64,000 nucleotides of DNA from Chloroflexota bacterium (GTDB lineage: Bacteria; Chloroflexota; Anaerolineae; Anaerolineales; Villigracilaceae). The notes beneath the pieces were generated by a model. That model ran no database searches and was not told the origin of the DNA. It saw nothing but the letters and a program-made list of their open reading frames with translations. Location: contig JACRBJ010000032.1 of assembly GCA_016234555.1 (NCBI GenBank), positions 1 through 64,000 on the forward strand, read 5' to 3'. The position numbers and the translations under genes were made by a program. Of the stretch, positions 49,011-56,752 are shown one piece after another (within the stretch, counting starts at the first letter, position 1; each line of letters begins with the position of its first letter).

Positions 49011-49430
49011 ATGACTGAACCCAAACCACTTAATTGGACTCCAACACCCGGCATCGGCTATTCCGTCATCCGACGCGGCGATGGCGGCATGACCCTGACA
49101 TTTACCGACCTGTCGGATGCCACCCTTGCCCACTGGCATGAGTTTGCGCTGGAGCATCTGCTCGGCGCCGACCGACGTACGCGCAACCTGTACGACCTGC
49201 GCGCCGTGAAGGAAATCCCTGAGAAAGCCGTACGCATGGCAGTGGACGCGAACAGCGACCCCTCGGCGCGGAACATCCGCGTGGCGGTGGTGGTGGCTGA
49301 CCAATCCGTCGCGGATGCAATCATCAAGGTGGCGGCGCTGGCGGAGGCGGGTCTGGCTTCGGCGTTGAAGATTTTTACCGACATCAACGAAGCCGAGGCA
49401 TGGCTGGGTCGTTCGTTGGATCAAATTTAA
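49011..49430 (+). CDS. Hypothetical STAS/SpoIIAA-like protein
   Basis: 139 residues, ATG behind AGGAGAG. YSVIRRGDGGMTLTFTDLSDATLAHWHEFALEHLLGADRRTRNLYDLRAVKEIPEKAVRMAVDAN has an alternating strand-helix pattern similar to SpoIIAA-like/STAS domains, and NIRVAVVVADQSVADAII ends the fold. No catalytic motif. Separated from folP by a palindromic repeat; the assignment is tentative. Confidence 0.5.
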   Translation: MTEPKPLNWTPTPGIGYSVIRRGDGGMTLTFTDLSDATLAHWHEFALEHLLGADRRTRNLYDLRAVKEIPEKAVRMAVDANSDPSARNIRVAVVVADQSVADAIIKVAALAEAGLASALKIFTDINEAEAWLGRSLDQI

Positions 49431-49434
49431 TAAA

Positions 49435-49468
49435 AGACCTGACAGGTTTTCAGAAACCTGTCAGGTCT
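49435..49468. repeat. Palindromic repeat, copy 2 (AGACCTGACAGGTT arms)
   Basis: Same 14-bp arms as the copy at 17693-17731 with a short loop (TTCAGA-like). It lies immediately before folP. Confidence 0.75.
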
Positions 49469-49484
49469 GTGGTTGGTAATTTTC

Positions 49485-50366
49485 ATGAAATCACCTTCCT
49501 TGCAGATCGGGAGTTTTACATTCAACTGGGGTTCCCGCACGTACGTGATGGGAATCCTGAATGTTACTCCCGATAGTTTTTCCGGCGACGGCATTATCGC
49601 CAAAGGGGATGTGGTCAACGCCGCAGTGAATCAGGCGCGGGATTTTCTCGCCAACGGCGCGGATATTCTCGACGTAGGGGGCGAGTCCTCCCGCCCCGGC
49701 TCCGCACCCGTCAACGCCGGCGAAGAGTTGGAGCGTGTGATCCCCGTCATTCAGGCGCTGCGTCAAAACTTTCCCGAAGCAATCATCTCAATCGACACGT
49801 ACAAGTCGCGGGTCGCGGAGGAAGCGCTCAAGGCTGGCGCGCACATCGTCAACGACGTGTGGGGACTTCGCGCCGATGACCAACTTGCATTCGTCGCAAA
49901 GAAATATAACGCGCCCGTGATATTGATGCACAACCGCAGCAACCCCGTCAGCGTGGAAGTGCGCGAGAAGTTGGGCAATGCCTACGTCGGCGCGGAATAT
50001 CAAAACCTGATCGACGACGTTAAACGGGAATTGCTCGACTGCGCGGCGATTGCAAAAAAAGCTCAAATCGCTGATTCGCTCATTATCCTGGATCCAGGCA
50101 TCGGGTTTGGCAAAACGCGGGAACACAACCTGGAACTGGTCAATCGGCTGGATCAAATCCGCGAGTTGGGATATCCCATTTTGCTTGGCGCCTCCCGCAA
50201 ATCGTTCATCGGTTTCACCCTCGACCTGCCCGCCGACCAGCGAGTCGAAGGCACAGCGGCGACGGTGGCGGTGGGAATCGCACGCGGCGCGGACATCATC
50301 CGCGTGCATGACGTGAAGGAAATGGCGCGTGTGGCGAAGATGACGGATGCGATTGTGAGAAGTTGA
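49485..50366 (+). CDS. folP: Dihydropteroate synthase
   Basis: 293 residues from the ATG at 49485; the frame could start at a TTG four codons earlier. MGILNVTPDSFSGDG and DVGGESSRPGSAPV are the two DHPS signatures, followed by AIISIDTYKSRVAEEALKAGAHIVNDVWGL, LILDPGIGFGKTREHNL and GASRKSFIG. It joins p-aminobenzoate to the pterin diphosphate in folate synthesis. No other folate genes are nearby; the next gene starts 7 bp after its stop. Confidence 0.95.
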   Translation: MKSPSLQIGSFTFNWGSRTYVMGILNVTPDSFSGDGIIAKGDVVNAAVNQARDFLANGADILDVGGESSRPGSAPVNAGEELERVIPVIQALRQNFPEAIISIDTYKSRVAEEALKAGAHIVNDVWGLRADDQLAFVAKKYNAPVILMHNRSNPVSVEVREKLGNAYVGAEYQNLIDDVKRELLDCAAIAKKAQIADSLIILDPGIGFGKTREHNLELVNRLDQIRELGYPILLGASRKSFIGFTLDLPADQRVEGTAATVAVGIARGADIIRVHDVKEMARVAKMTDAIVRS

Positions 50367-50373
50367 GGGCAAT

Positions 50374-51705
50374 ATGCAGGAAGATTACGCAAAGGAACTC
50401 CTCCGCTCTGGAATTATCGAGGCAAAGGCTGGAAGCAAAGAGTCCGCCCGCCGCTATCTTGACCGCGCCATTTACATGTCTGGCTCGCATGACGTGCTGG
50501 CTGAGGCATGGTTTTGGATGGGTGAAGTCACCGACGACCCCGCTGAAAAGCGCAAGGCGTTGGAAAATTGTATCGCCCACGACATGCGACATTCGCGGGC
50601 GCGACGCGCGCTGGCGCTGGTGGACGGCAAGCTCAAAGCGGACGAGGTGGTCAACCCCGATAAATTGCCCCCCGCTCCCAACGGACAGCGGACAGCCGAT
50701 GCGGACAGATTCATGTGCCCCAAGTGCGGCGGACGCATGTCGTTCGCGCCCGATGGTCAGACTCTCGTCTGCGATTATTGCACACGCGGACAGGCGCTTG
50801 GGTTCAAGTCCGAGGAAGTTGAGGAGAAGGATTTCATCGTCGCCATGGCAACCGCGCGCGGACACGGCAAGCCATTGCAGGAACAGGTCTTCCATTGCAA
50901 AGGCTGCGGCGCGGAATTTATTTTGCCTCCAAAGAAGATTTCATCGTCCTGCGCCTACTGTGCCTCGCCGCACGTGGTCAGCCTGGAAAAGACAAAGGAC
51001 CTGCTCGCGCCCGACGGCATCATCCCGCACACCTTCAATCAAAGGCGGGCCACCAAACTGTTGATTGACTGGGTGGAGGGGAACGGTTTCAAGCCTGAAA
51101 AACAGGTGGAACTTCCGCGTGGGCTCTACCTCCCGCTCTGGACTTTCGACGTGGGCGGCGGGATCGATTACACCTACGAAATTGTCGAATCTGAGAATGA
51201 GATATTCGGCGGGCGCGGACAAACCCATGTCAGGCGCTTTTCAGACCAATACCCCGTGATGATCAACGACCTGCCGCTGCCCGCCTCGAAAAAACCGTCC
51301 GCTGTTTTTTTGCAGCTGATTGACTCCTTCGACATGGCATCCATCAAGCCGTATGATCCGCGTTTTCTTGCAGACTGGCCCGCCGAAATCTACGACGTGC
51401 CAATGGCGGATGCCTCGCTCGACGCGCGAAGTCAGGTCTACAAAAAATACAAGCGCGACCTGCCGTCATTGGTCAACAATTCGAATATCGTGCACACCTC
51501 GTCGGCGAACCTGGCGATTGACTCGTTCAAACTCAACCTGCTTCCCGTGTGGATGACCGAACTCCCCTTCGACGGGCGCGAACACCTGGTGCTGATCAAC
51601 GGTCAGAACGGTGTGGTCTCCAGCGATATTTTGGACAGGACACAGAAGGACGAGGAAGGAAACGGCGGGCTGGTCAGCTTCCTTGCGGATTTGCTGGATG
51701 GTTGA
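50374..51705 (+). CDS. TPR-like/zinc-ribbon protein, unknown function
   Basis: 443 residues. The N-terminal 90 residues form TPR-like helices (ARRYLDRAIYMSGSHDVLAEAWFWMGEVTDDPAEKRKALENCIAHD). Two zinc ribbons follow: CPKCGGRMSFAPDGQTLVCDYC (about 115-137) and CKGCGAEFILPPKKISSSCAYC (about 174-195). The rest is a beta-rich domain of about 230 residues. Zinc-ribbon-plus-domain proteins of this kind occur in several uncultured bacteria; the function is unknown. It begins 7 bp after folP and overlaps the convergent gene by 32 bp. Confidence 0.6.
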   Translation: MQEDYAKELLRSGIIEAKAGSKESARRYLDRAIYMSGSHDVLAEAWFWMGEVTDDPAEKRKALENCIAHDMRHSRARRALALVDGKLKADEVVNPDKLPPAPNGQRTADADRFMCPKCGGRMSFAPDGQTLVCDYCTRGQALGFKSEEVEEKDFIVAMATARGHGKPLQEQVFHCKGCGAEFILPPKKISSSCAYCASPHVVSLEKTKDLLAPDGIIPHTFNQRRATKLLIDWVEGNGFKPEKQVELPRGLYLPLWTFDVGGGIDYTYEIVESENEIFGGRGQTHVRRFSDQYPVMINDLPLPASKKPSAVFLQLIDSFDMASIKPYDPRFLADWPAEIYDVPMADASLDARSQVYKKYKRDLPSLVNNSNIVHTSSANLAIDSFKLNLLPVWMTELPFDGREHLVLINGQNGVVSSDILDRTQKDEEGNGGLVSFLADLLDG

Positions 51706-52609
51706 CGGCGACTTTTCTTTTATCTTCCTGTGCCTGTTTCGCGAAGTAGGCTGCCTGCACAATATGGAACAACTCACTCACACGCCGGTAGTGGAATAAC
51801 TTTTCGATACGACGGTTCGAAAGATACATAACAGCCGTCAGGCAAAGGTCGATGAATATATAGACGAAATAATCCTGATGACTAAATCGCGTGAAAAAGA
51901 ACGGACTCGAATAGCGAATCCCAATGGCAACGGCAAGAACGACAAGCGAAAGCCCGACAAAACGCATGGAAAGCGAAAACGCCGCCCACGCGCCAGCCAT
52001 CAGGCGGATGTGACCCTCCTTTGACTCCAGCAGTCCGTTTAGTTCAGGACAATGTAAACGCACACTCATCTTCATCTTGTTGACAGTGGACTTTGACCTT
52101 TTTGTGATCTTGACCGGTTTTTTATCCACCCCCTTGTCAAGCCAGGTATTTCCAGCAGATGAGTCATCGTCATGTCCCCAGGTGACCAATTCACGGGTGA
52201 GGTGCTCATGTCCACGGCGGATCAGGTAATTGCGGAAATTAAAGTAGGGATATTTATCATTCCTGTCCTCCGGATTGTAGGGCCAGTCATCTGCGGACAG
52301 GTTTGTCCCCATCTTTTTTTCCTCGGCGATGACGTGTCTTGCACTGATTCTATCGAGCTCATCTGGCGATGATAAACGCAGGATGTATCCAAGCACGTAG
52401 GCAAAGACCACAAGAGAGATTATGGCAATGATTACGACATTCGGGGCAACGGATGACGGATCGAAGGATACATCGGAAATGTCCATGATGAGCGAAAGCA
52501 TGGGCGCAAGGAAGCCAAGTCCGCACATGGCAATCACCAAAATGCCGGGGACAATGACACCAAAGAAATCGACAGTCCCAACCCGAATGGTTTTTACAAT
52601 ATCATTCAT
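51674..52609 (-). CDS. Multi-pass membrane protein, unknown function
   Basis: 311 residues from the ATG at 52609 (AGGAG site); 55 upstream codons lack one. Two TMs (DFFGVIVPGILVIAMCGLGF; VVIIAIISLVVFAYVLGYIL), a soluble middle of about 130 residues with a Lys/Arg-rich segment, then two TMs near the C-terminus. Its 3' end overlaps the zinc-ribbon gene on the other strand by 32 bp. Confidence 0.6.
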   Translation of the reverse strand: MNDIVKTIRVGTVDFFGVIVPGILVIAMCGLGFLAPMLSLIMDISDVSFDPSSVAPNVVIIAIISLVVFAYVLGYILRLSSPDELDRISARHVIAEEKKMGTNLSADDWPYNPEDRNDKYPYFNFRNYLIRRGHEHLTRELVTWGHDDDSSAGNTWLDKGVDKKPVKITKRSKSTVNKMKMSVRLHCPELNGLLESKEGHIRLMAGAWAAFSLSMRFVGLSLVVLAVAIGIRYSSPFFFTRFSHQDYFVYIFIDLCLTAVMYLSNRRIEKLFHYRRVSELFHIVQAAYFAKQAQEDKRKVAVNHPANPQGS

Positions 52610-52779
52610 GACTTGCTCCTTTGTTTGTGCTGGAGACATTGTACACCACTTCACAAGCATGCATTTTCCATTGAATCGCCCGTTCGCGGAAGTTGTATCA
52701 TTTGACCCAGGTTCCTTCAGCGGGACATTGCCGCGGCAAATCAATACGTCTGCAAAAGGCGACTGGGGACTCACTTCAA

Positions 52780-52798
52780 AAATATTCAGGTAAAATCA
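52780..52798 (+). promoter_or_regulatory. Promoter-like 19-bp motif, copy 1
   Basis: AAATATTCAGGTAAAATCA; the identical 19 bp recur at 55230-55248 before the methyltransferase-GT2 gene. TAAAAT would be the -10. The gene start here is 74 bp downstream. Confidence 0.5.
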
Positions 52799-52871
52799 TG
52801 CCCCGGCGAACGTGAAGGCATTTGCCATCTCCCATCGCGACAGACAAATCAATTTTGCATGAGGATTTTTA

Positions 52872-53534
52872 ATGCTTCCGAAATTAAAGCTGCTGCCCAT
52901 CGACCAATACAGGGGTGTAAACGACCTCGATCCAATCAAATATTATTACTGGCCCGTCTTTGGGAAAATGTACCGCCGGCGCGTGGAATTGGCGCTGGGC
53001 GAATGTACAGGCGGTGAACGCATCCTCGAAGTTGGGTTCGGGACGGGACTCGCCTTCCCAAACCTGCACGACATTTACAGGGAAATTCACGGCATCGACC
53101 TGACGGTGGACATCAAGGCAGTTGAATCCGTGTTCGAGCCGATGGGGATTCCGCTGTTCCTCGAAAAAGGCGACGTGCTGAAGATGCCGTACGAAGACGG
53201 CTTTTTCGACACCGTCTTGTTGATCAGTATTCTCGAACACCTGAAACCCTTCGAGCTGGAACAAGCCCTGGCGGAGGTGAAGCGCGTGCTCAAACCGGGC
53301 GGACAGATGGTGTACGGGACGCCCGTCGAAAAGCCTTTTATGGTATTCATGTTCAGCCTGCTGGGACACGACATCCGCCACGAACATTTTTCAACGGAGA
53401 AGGAGATCGCAACTGCGGCTTACAAGGCATTCGGCAAGGGGCATGTGATCGAAATGAAAAGCACACCGCCCATTGCGGGGGCGGTGTACACGGTGGGCAA
53501 CTTTGTCAAATCATCTCAGCGGACGCGTTCGTAG
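52872..53534 (+). CDS. Class I SAM-dependent methyltransferase
   Basis: 220 residues. ERILEVGFGTGLAFPNLHDIY is motif I, MPYEDGFFDTVLLISILEHL and VKRVLKPGGQMVYGTP are the later motifs of Methyltransf_11/25-type enzymes. It is close to the surface-glycan cluster but has its own GAGGA ribosome site. The acceptor is unknown. Its stop overlaps the end of the convergent GT39 gene by 19 bp. Confidence 0.75.
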   Translation: MLPKLKLLPIDQYRGVNDLDPIKYYYWPVFGKMYRRRVELALGECTGGERILEVGFGTGLAFPNLHDIYREIHGIDLTVDIKAVESVFEPMGIPLFLEKGDVLKMPYEDGFFDTVLLISILEHLKPFELEQALAEVKRVLKPGGQMVYGTPVEKPFMVFMFSLLGHDIRHEHFSTEKEIATAAYKAFGKGHVIEMKSTPPIAGAVYTVGNFVKSSQRTRS

Positions 53535-55159
53535 ATCAGGATATCCGGGTTGACCGCGGTAACCGCCACATTTGGCAGCCAGGGCGGCAGGCGGTAGGTA
53601 AATTTCTTTACCAGACGGAAATTGGTGTTTTCCCCCGCCAACAGATGTTTGAAGAAATTACATTCCACCGGGTTGGTCACGCACACCGACTCGGTGTAAA
53701 ACCGCCAATAGGTATAGCTGTCAACGACGAAATAATCCGTGTCCCGATCCAGCAAGCCTTGTTCCCCCAGATTGTACTCATAGCGTCCCCCGGTTGGGAC
53801 AACGTCAGTGGGGTATTTGACGAAGTAAATGGGGTAGTTATGCGCCCTGGAAAAACGTCTCTTTTTTATTGCGGGCGGATACAACGTATATTCGATGCTC
53901 TTCTGATAGCCTGGGATTGTTTCGATATATTCGCCGGCAGGGATGCGCGAGTCGTTCAAAAAGAGCAGTGAAATACTCACGAGACGAAGGGCGGAATAAC
54001 CGATTCCAATAACCAGCAAGGCAAGGATCACAGGTTGCACAAACTTCCATCCCCGTCCTCTGGCAAATTCAACAAGTTCTTCGATAAAGAATGCGCTCAG
54101 AATCGCTAAAAACGGGACAAAGGGAATGAAATACCGCTCGATGTAGTTGATGGAAATCATGAACGGCAGGTCGAAAATGAGCACAGTCAGGATGAGGATG
54201 CCCACACCCTGTCCACGCCTGTCGTCGAGGGGTGTCCTGCCCATTCTCCACAGAATCCATCGCACCGCAAACCAAAGCAAGGCAGGGATAAAAAGATAAT
54301 AGGCAAATGTGCCGACGGCGTTCTCCAGCACCGCCCACTGACCAAACAATCCAATCTTCGCCCCGGAGTTAAACCCATACTGCGGATAATTTTGAAGGGC
54401 GGGAATCACATGAGAAAAATAATAAACCGGCGCAAGCAGGGACTTGGGCGTGCCGAGCACGTATCCCAAATATGAAACCAATCCGCCGAGGAACATGTTC
54501 CCAATCATGGACAGCCACCGCGAGCGGATCTCCGCCCAATGCAGGATGAGGAAGGATACGACGGGCAGGAGGATCAGGCTTCCGCCGGTGAATTTACTCG
54601 AGGCTGCCAGTCCCACCACGAAGAAGGATGTGTATAACCAGGATTTCGTCCCGCTGTGTTGGTATTGGATAACCGAATACACACTCAAAATGGTGAACAA
54701 TTGCAAATACAAGTCGTTGTGTGACAGACGTCCGTTTGCAGCCGCCACCCCACTCAGGACATACAGCAATCCAGCCAGGGCGGAGATTCTTTTCCGCGCG
54801 CCAATCAGTCGCGCCAGGTAATAGATCAACATGCCGCCCAGTCCACCCAAAAACGCCGCGAACACGCGCGCCGCAACGATGAATGCAAAGTCGGAAAAAC
54901 CCATGCCATAGGTGACCAGTCCAATGCCATACATCACATACTTGGGCAGGGATGGGTAATTGAAGTCCGGCTCGGTCTCGTCAAAAATAATTTCTCCGCG
55001 CAAAGCGCTGGATGCTCGCCAGACCAGTTCATCCGGGTTCCACAAGGCGGGCGCGCCCCACTGCACGCCGGGCAGGGCAGCCAGCATGAAGAGCAGGAAA
55101 ATCAAGAACGGAATGAGGACTTCGTGACGGGAAACAAAATTTGAAAAATTCTTCAACAT
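53516..55159 (-). CDS. GT39-like membrane glycosyltransferase
   Basis: 547 residues from the ATG at 55159 (GGAG). About 11 TM segments after FVSRHEVLIPFLIFLLFMLAALPGVQWG; WNPDELVWRASSALRG has an acidic pair in the first periplasmic loop, as in GT39/ArnT/PMT-type enzymes, and FNYPSLPKYVMYGIGL follows. A C-terminal soluble domain of about 100 residues is present. It would transfer a sugar from a polyprenyl-phosphate donor to a surface acceptor. Divergent from the methyltransferase-GT2 fusion, 96 bp apart. Confidence 0.7.
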   Translation of the reverse strand: MLKNFSNFVSRHEVLIPFLIFLLFMLAALPGVQWGAPALWNPDELVWRASSALRGEIIFDETEPDFNYPSLPKYVMYGIGLVTYGMGFSDFAFIVAARVFAAFLGGLGGMLIYYLARLIGARKRISALAGLLYVLSGVAAANGRLSHNDLYLQLFTILSVYSVIQYQHSGTKSWLYTSFFVVGLAASSKFTGGSLILLPVVSFLILHWAEIRSRWLSMIGNMFLGGLVSYLGYVLGTPKSLLAPVYYFSHVIPALQNYPQYGFNSGAKIGLFGQWAVLENAVGTFAYYLFIPALLWFAVRWILWRMGRTPLDDRRGQGVGILILTVLIFDLPFMISINYIERYFIPFVPFLAILSAFFIEELVEFARGRGWKFVQPVILALLVIGIGYSALRLVSISLLFLNDSRIPAGEYIETIPGYQKSIEYTLYPPAIKKRRFSRAHNYPIYFVKYPTDVVPTGGRYEYNLGEQGLLDRDTDYFVVDSYTYWRFYTESVCVTNPVECNFFKHLLAGENTNFRLVKKFTYRLPPWLPNVAVTAVNPDILIYERVR

Positions 55160-55229
55160 CTTAAATGCTCCAGGGAATGATCCATCTGTTGCATTGTAAT
55201 CGAACAGGGCGCATTGGCGTGGGGAAAGG

Positions 55230-55248
55230 AAATATTCAGGTAAAATCA
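55230..55248 (+). promoter_or_regulatory. Promoter-like 19-bp motif, copy 2, leaderless
   Basis: AAATATTCAGGTAAAATCA. TAAAAT (55241-55246) ends 9 nt before the ATG at 55256, so the transcript would start almost at the start codon. Shared with the methyltransferase at 52872. Confidence 0.55.
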
Positions 55249-55255
55249 CCCCACC

Positions 55256-56689
55256 ATGAATGTAACCCCACCGTTTGACGAAGCAGGCGTCAAGTATCAA
55301 GAGACCCGCATATCACATTGGAATAAAGTTGCCCAAAAACGCGACCGCTGGCGCGGCATGGGCGGATGGTATCACCGTCGGCTTTCCGAAATTTACCGAT
55401 ACCTTGTCAATCCCAACCAGCGGGTGCTGGAAATCGGCTGCGGCGCAGGCGACCTGCTTGCCAGCCTGCAACCCTCCCGCGGCGTGGGCGTGGACTTTTC
55501 CCCGGAGATGATCTCACGCGCCCGGGAAAAACATCCCCAACTTGAATTCCATCAAATCGACGCGCACGACCTTTCCAGCCTCGAAGGTGAGTTCGATGTG
55601 GTCATTTTGTCCGATACGGTCAACGACCTTTGGGATGTACAGCGCGCCCTCGAACAGTTGCGCCGTTTTTGCAAACCGTACACGCGATTGATCCTCAACT
55701 TTTACAGCCATCTCTGGCAATTGCCGCTCGCCATTACCCAAAGCCTGAACCTCGCCGCGCCTATGCTCCGTCAGAACTGGCTTACCCCCGAAGACATCGA
55801 CAACATGCTGCGCCTTGCCGGCTTCGAGCGCATCCGCTCCATGCAGGAAATCCTCGCGCCGCTTCCGCTTGGCGGACTGGCGAACCGCTACCTCGTCAAG
55901 CTGGGACTCTTCCGCAACCTCGCGCTTTCCAACCTCGTCGTCGCCCGCCCCGCCCCACAACCCTTCGGGCAGCCCAGCGTTTCGGTGGTCATCGCCGCGC
56001 GCAACGAGGCGGGGAACATCAAAAACATTTTCGAGCGCGTGCCAAAGATGGGAAGCCGGACGGAGATCGTCTTCGTCGAGGGACATTCACGCGACAGCAC
56101 CTACGAGACCATCGAGCGGGAGATTCCGCTCCACCCATCGACCCCGAGCCTGCTCTTCCGCCAGCCGGGCATTGGCAAAGCTGATGCGATTCGACTCGGC
56201 TTCGAGAAGGCAACCGGCGACATCCTGATGATCCTTGACGCCGATCTGACCGTCCCGCCCGAAGACCTGCCGCGTTTTTACGATGCCATCGCTTCCGGCA
56301 AGGGTGAATTCATCAACGGGGTTCGCCTGGTCTACCCAATGGAAAAGGAAGCCATGCGCCTGTTCAACTTCATCGGCAACAAATTTTTCAGCATGGCTTT
56401 CTCCTGGCTTTTGGGACAGCCCATCAAAGATACCCTGTGCGGGACAAAAGTGATGTGGCGGGAGGACTATGCCAAGATTGCCGCCAACCGTTCCTACTTT
56501 GGAGACTTCGATCCCTTTGGCGACTTCGACCTGATCTTCGGCGCCGCCAAGCTGAACCTCAAGATCGTCGATCTCCCCATCCGCTATCGCGACCGTACCT
56601 ACGGCACCACCAACATCTCACGCTGGAAACATGGTCTATTGCTTCTTCGGATGGTGGCGTTCGCCGCAAGAAGAATCAAGTTTGTTTAG
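55256..56689 (+). CDS. Methyltransferase fused to a GT2 glycosyltransferase
   Basis: 477 residues. Residues about 1-230 are a class I methyltransferase (QRVLEIGCGAGDLLASLQ, GVDFSPEM, DVVILSDTVNDLWD); about 240-477 a GT2 glycosyltransferase (PSVSVVIAARNEAGNI, VEGHSRDSTYE, GDILMILDADLTVPPEDL, DTLCGTKVMWREDYAKI, YGTTNISRWKHG). The GT2 part resembles DPM1/polyprenyl-phosphate glycosyltransferases without TM helices at the end. One polypeptide may modify a lipid-linked sugar by both steps; this is inferred. Leaderless-type promoter. Confidence 0.75.
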   Translation: MNVTPPFDEAGVKYQETRISHWNKVAQKRDRWRGMGGWYHRRLSEIYRYLVNPNQRVLEIGCGAGDLLASLQPSRGVGVDFSPEMISRAREKHPQLEFHQIDAHDLSSLEGEFDVVILSDTVNDLWDVQRALEQLRRFCKPYTRLILNFYSHLWQLPLAITQSLNLAAPMLRQNWLTPEDIDNMLRLAGFERIRSMQEILAPLPLGGLANRYLVKLGLFRNLALSNLVVARPAPQPFGQPSVSVVIAARNEAGNIKNIFERVPKMGSRTEIVFVEGHSRDSTYETIEREIPLHPSTPSLLFRQPGIGKADAIRLGFEKATGDILMILDADLTVPPEDLPRFYDAIASGKGEFINGVRLVYPMEKEAMRLFNFIGNKFFSMAFSWLLGQPIKDTLCGTKVMWREDYAKIAANRSYFGDFDPFGDFDLIFGAAKLNLKIVDLPIRYRDRTYGTTNISRWKHGLLLLRMVAFAARRIKFV

Positions 56690-56704
56690 TCTTTGTTTCC
56701 ATAA

Positions 56705-56751
56705 ATCAAAACAGCGCCCACTCTGACAACAGGTTGGAGCGCTGTTTTGAT
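56705..56751. terminator. Bidirectional terminator
   Basis: CAAAACAGCGC and GCGCTGTTTTG, 11-bp arms around a 21-nt loop, between the convergent methyltransferase-GT2 and GT39-like genes. Confidence 0.75.
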
Positions 56752-56752
56752 T

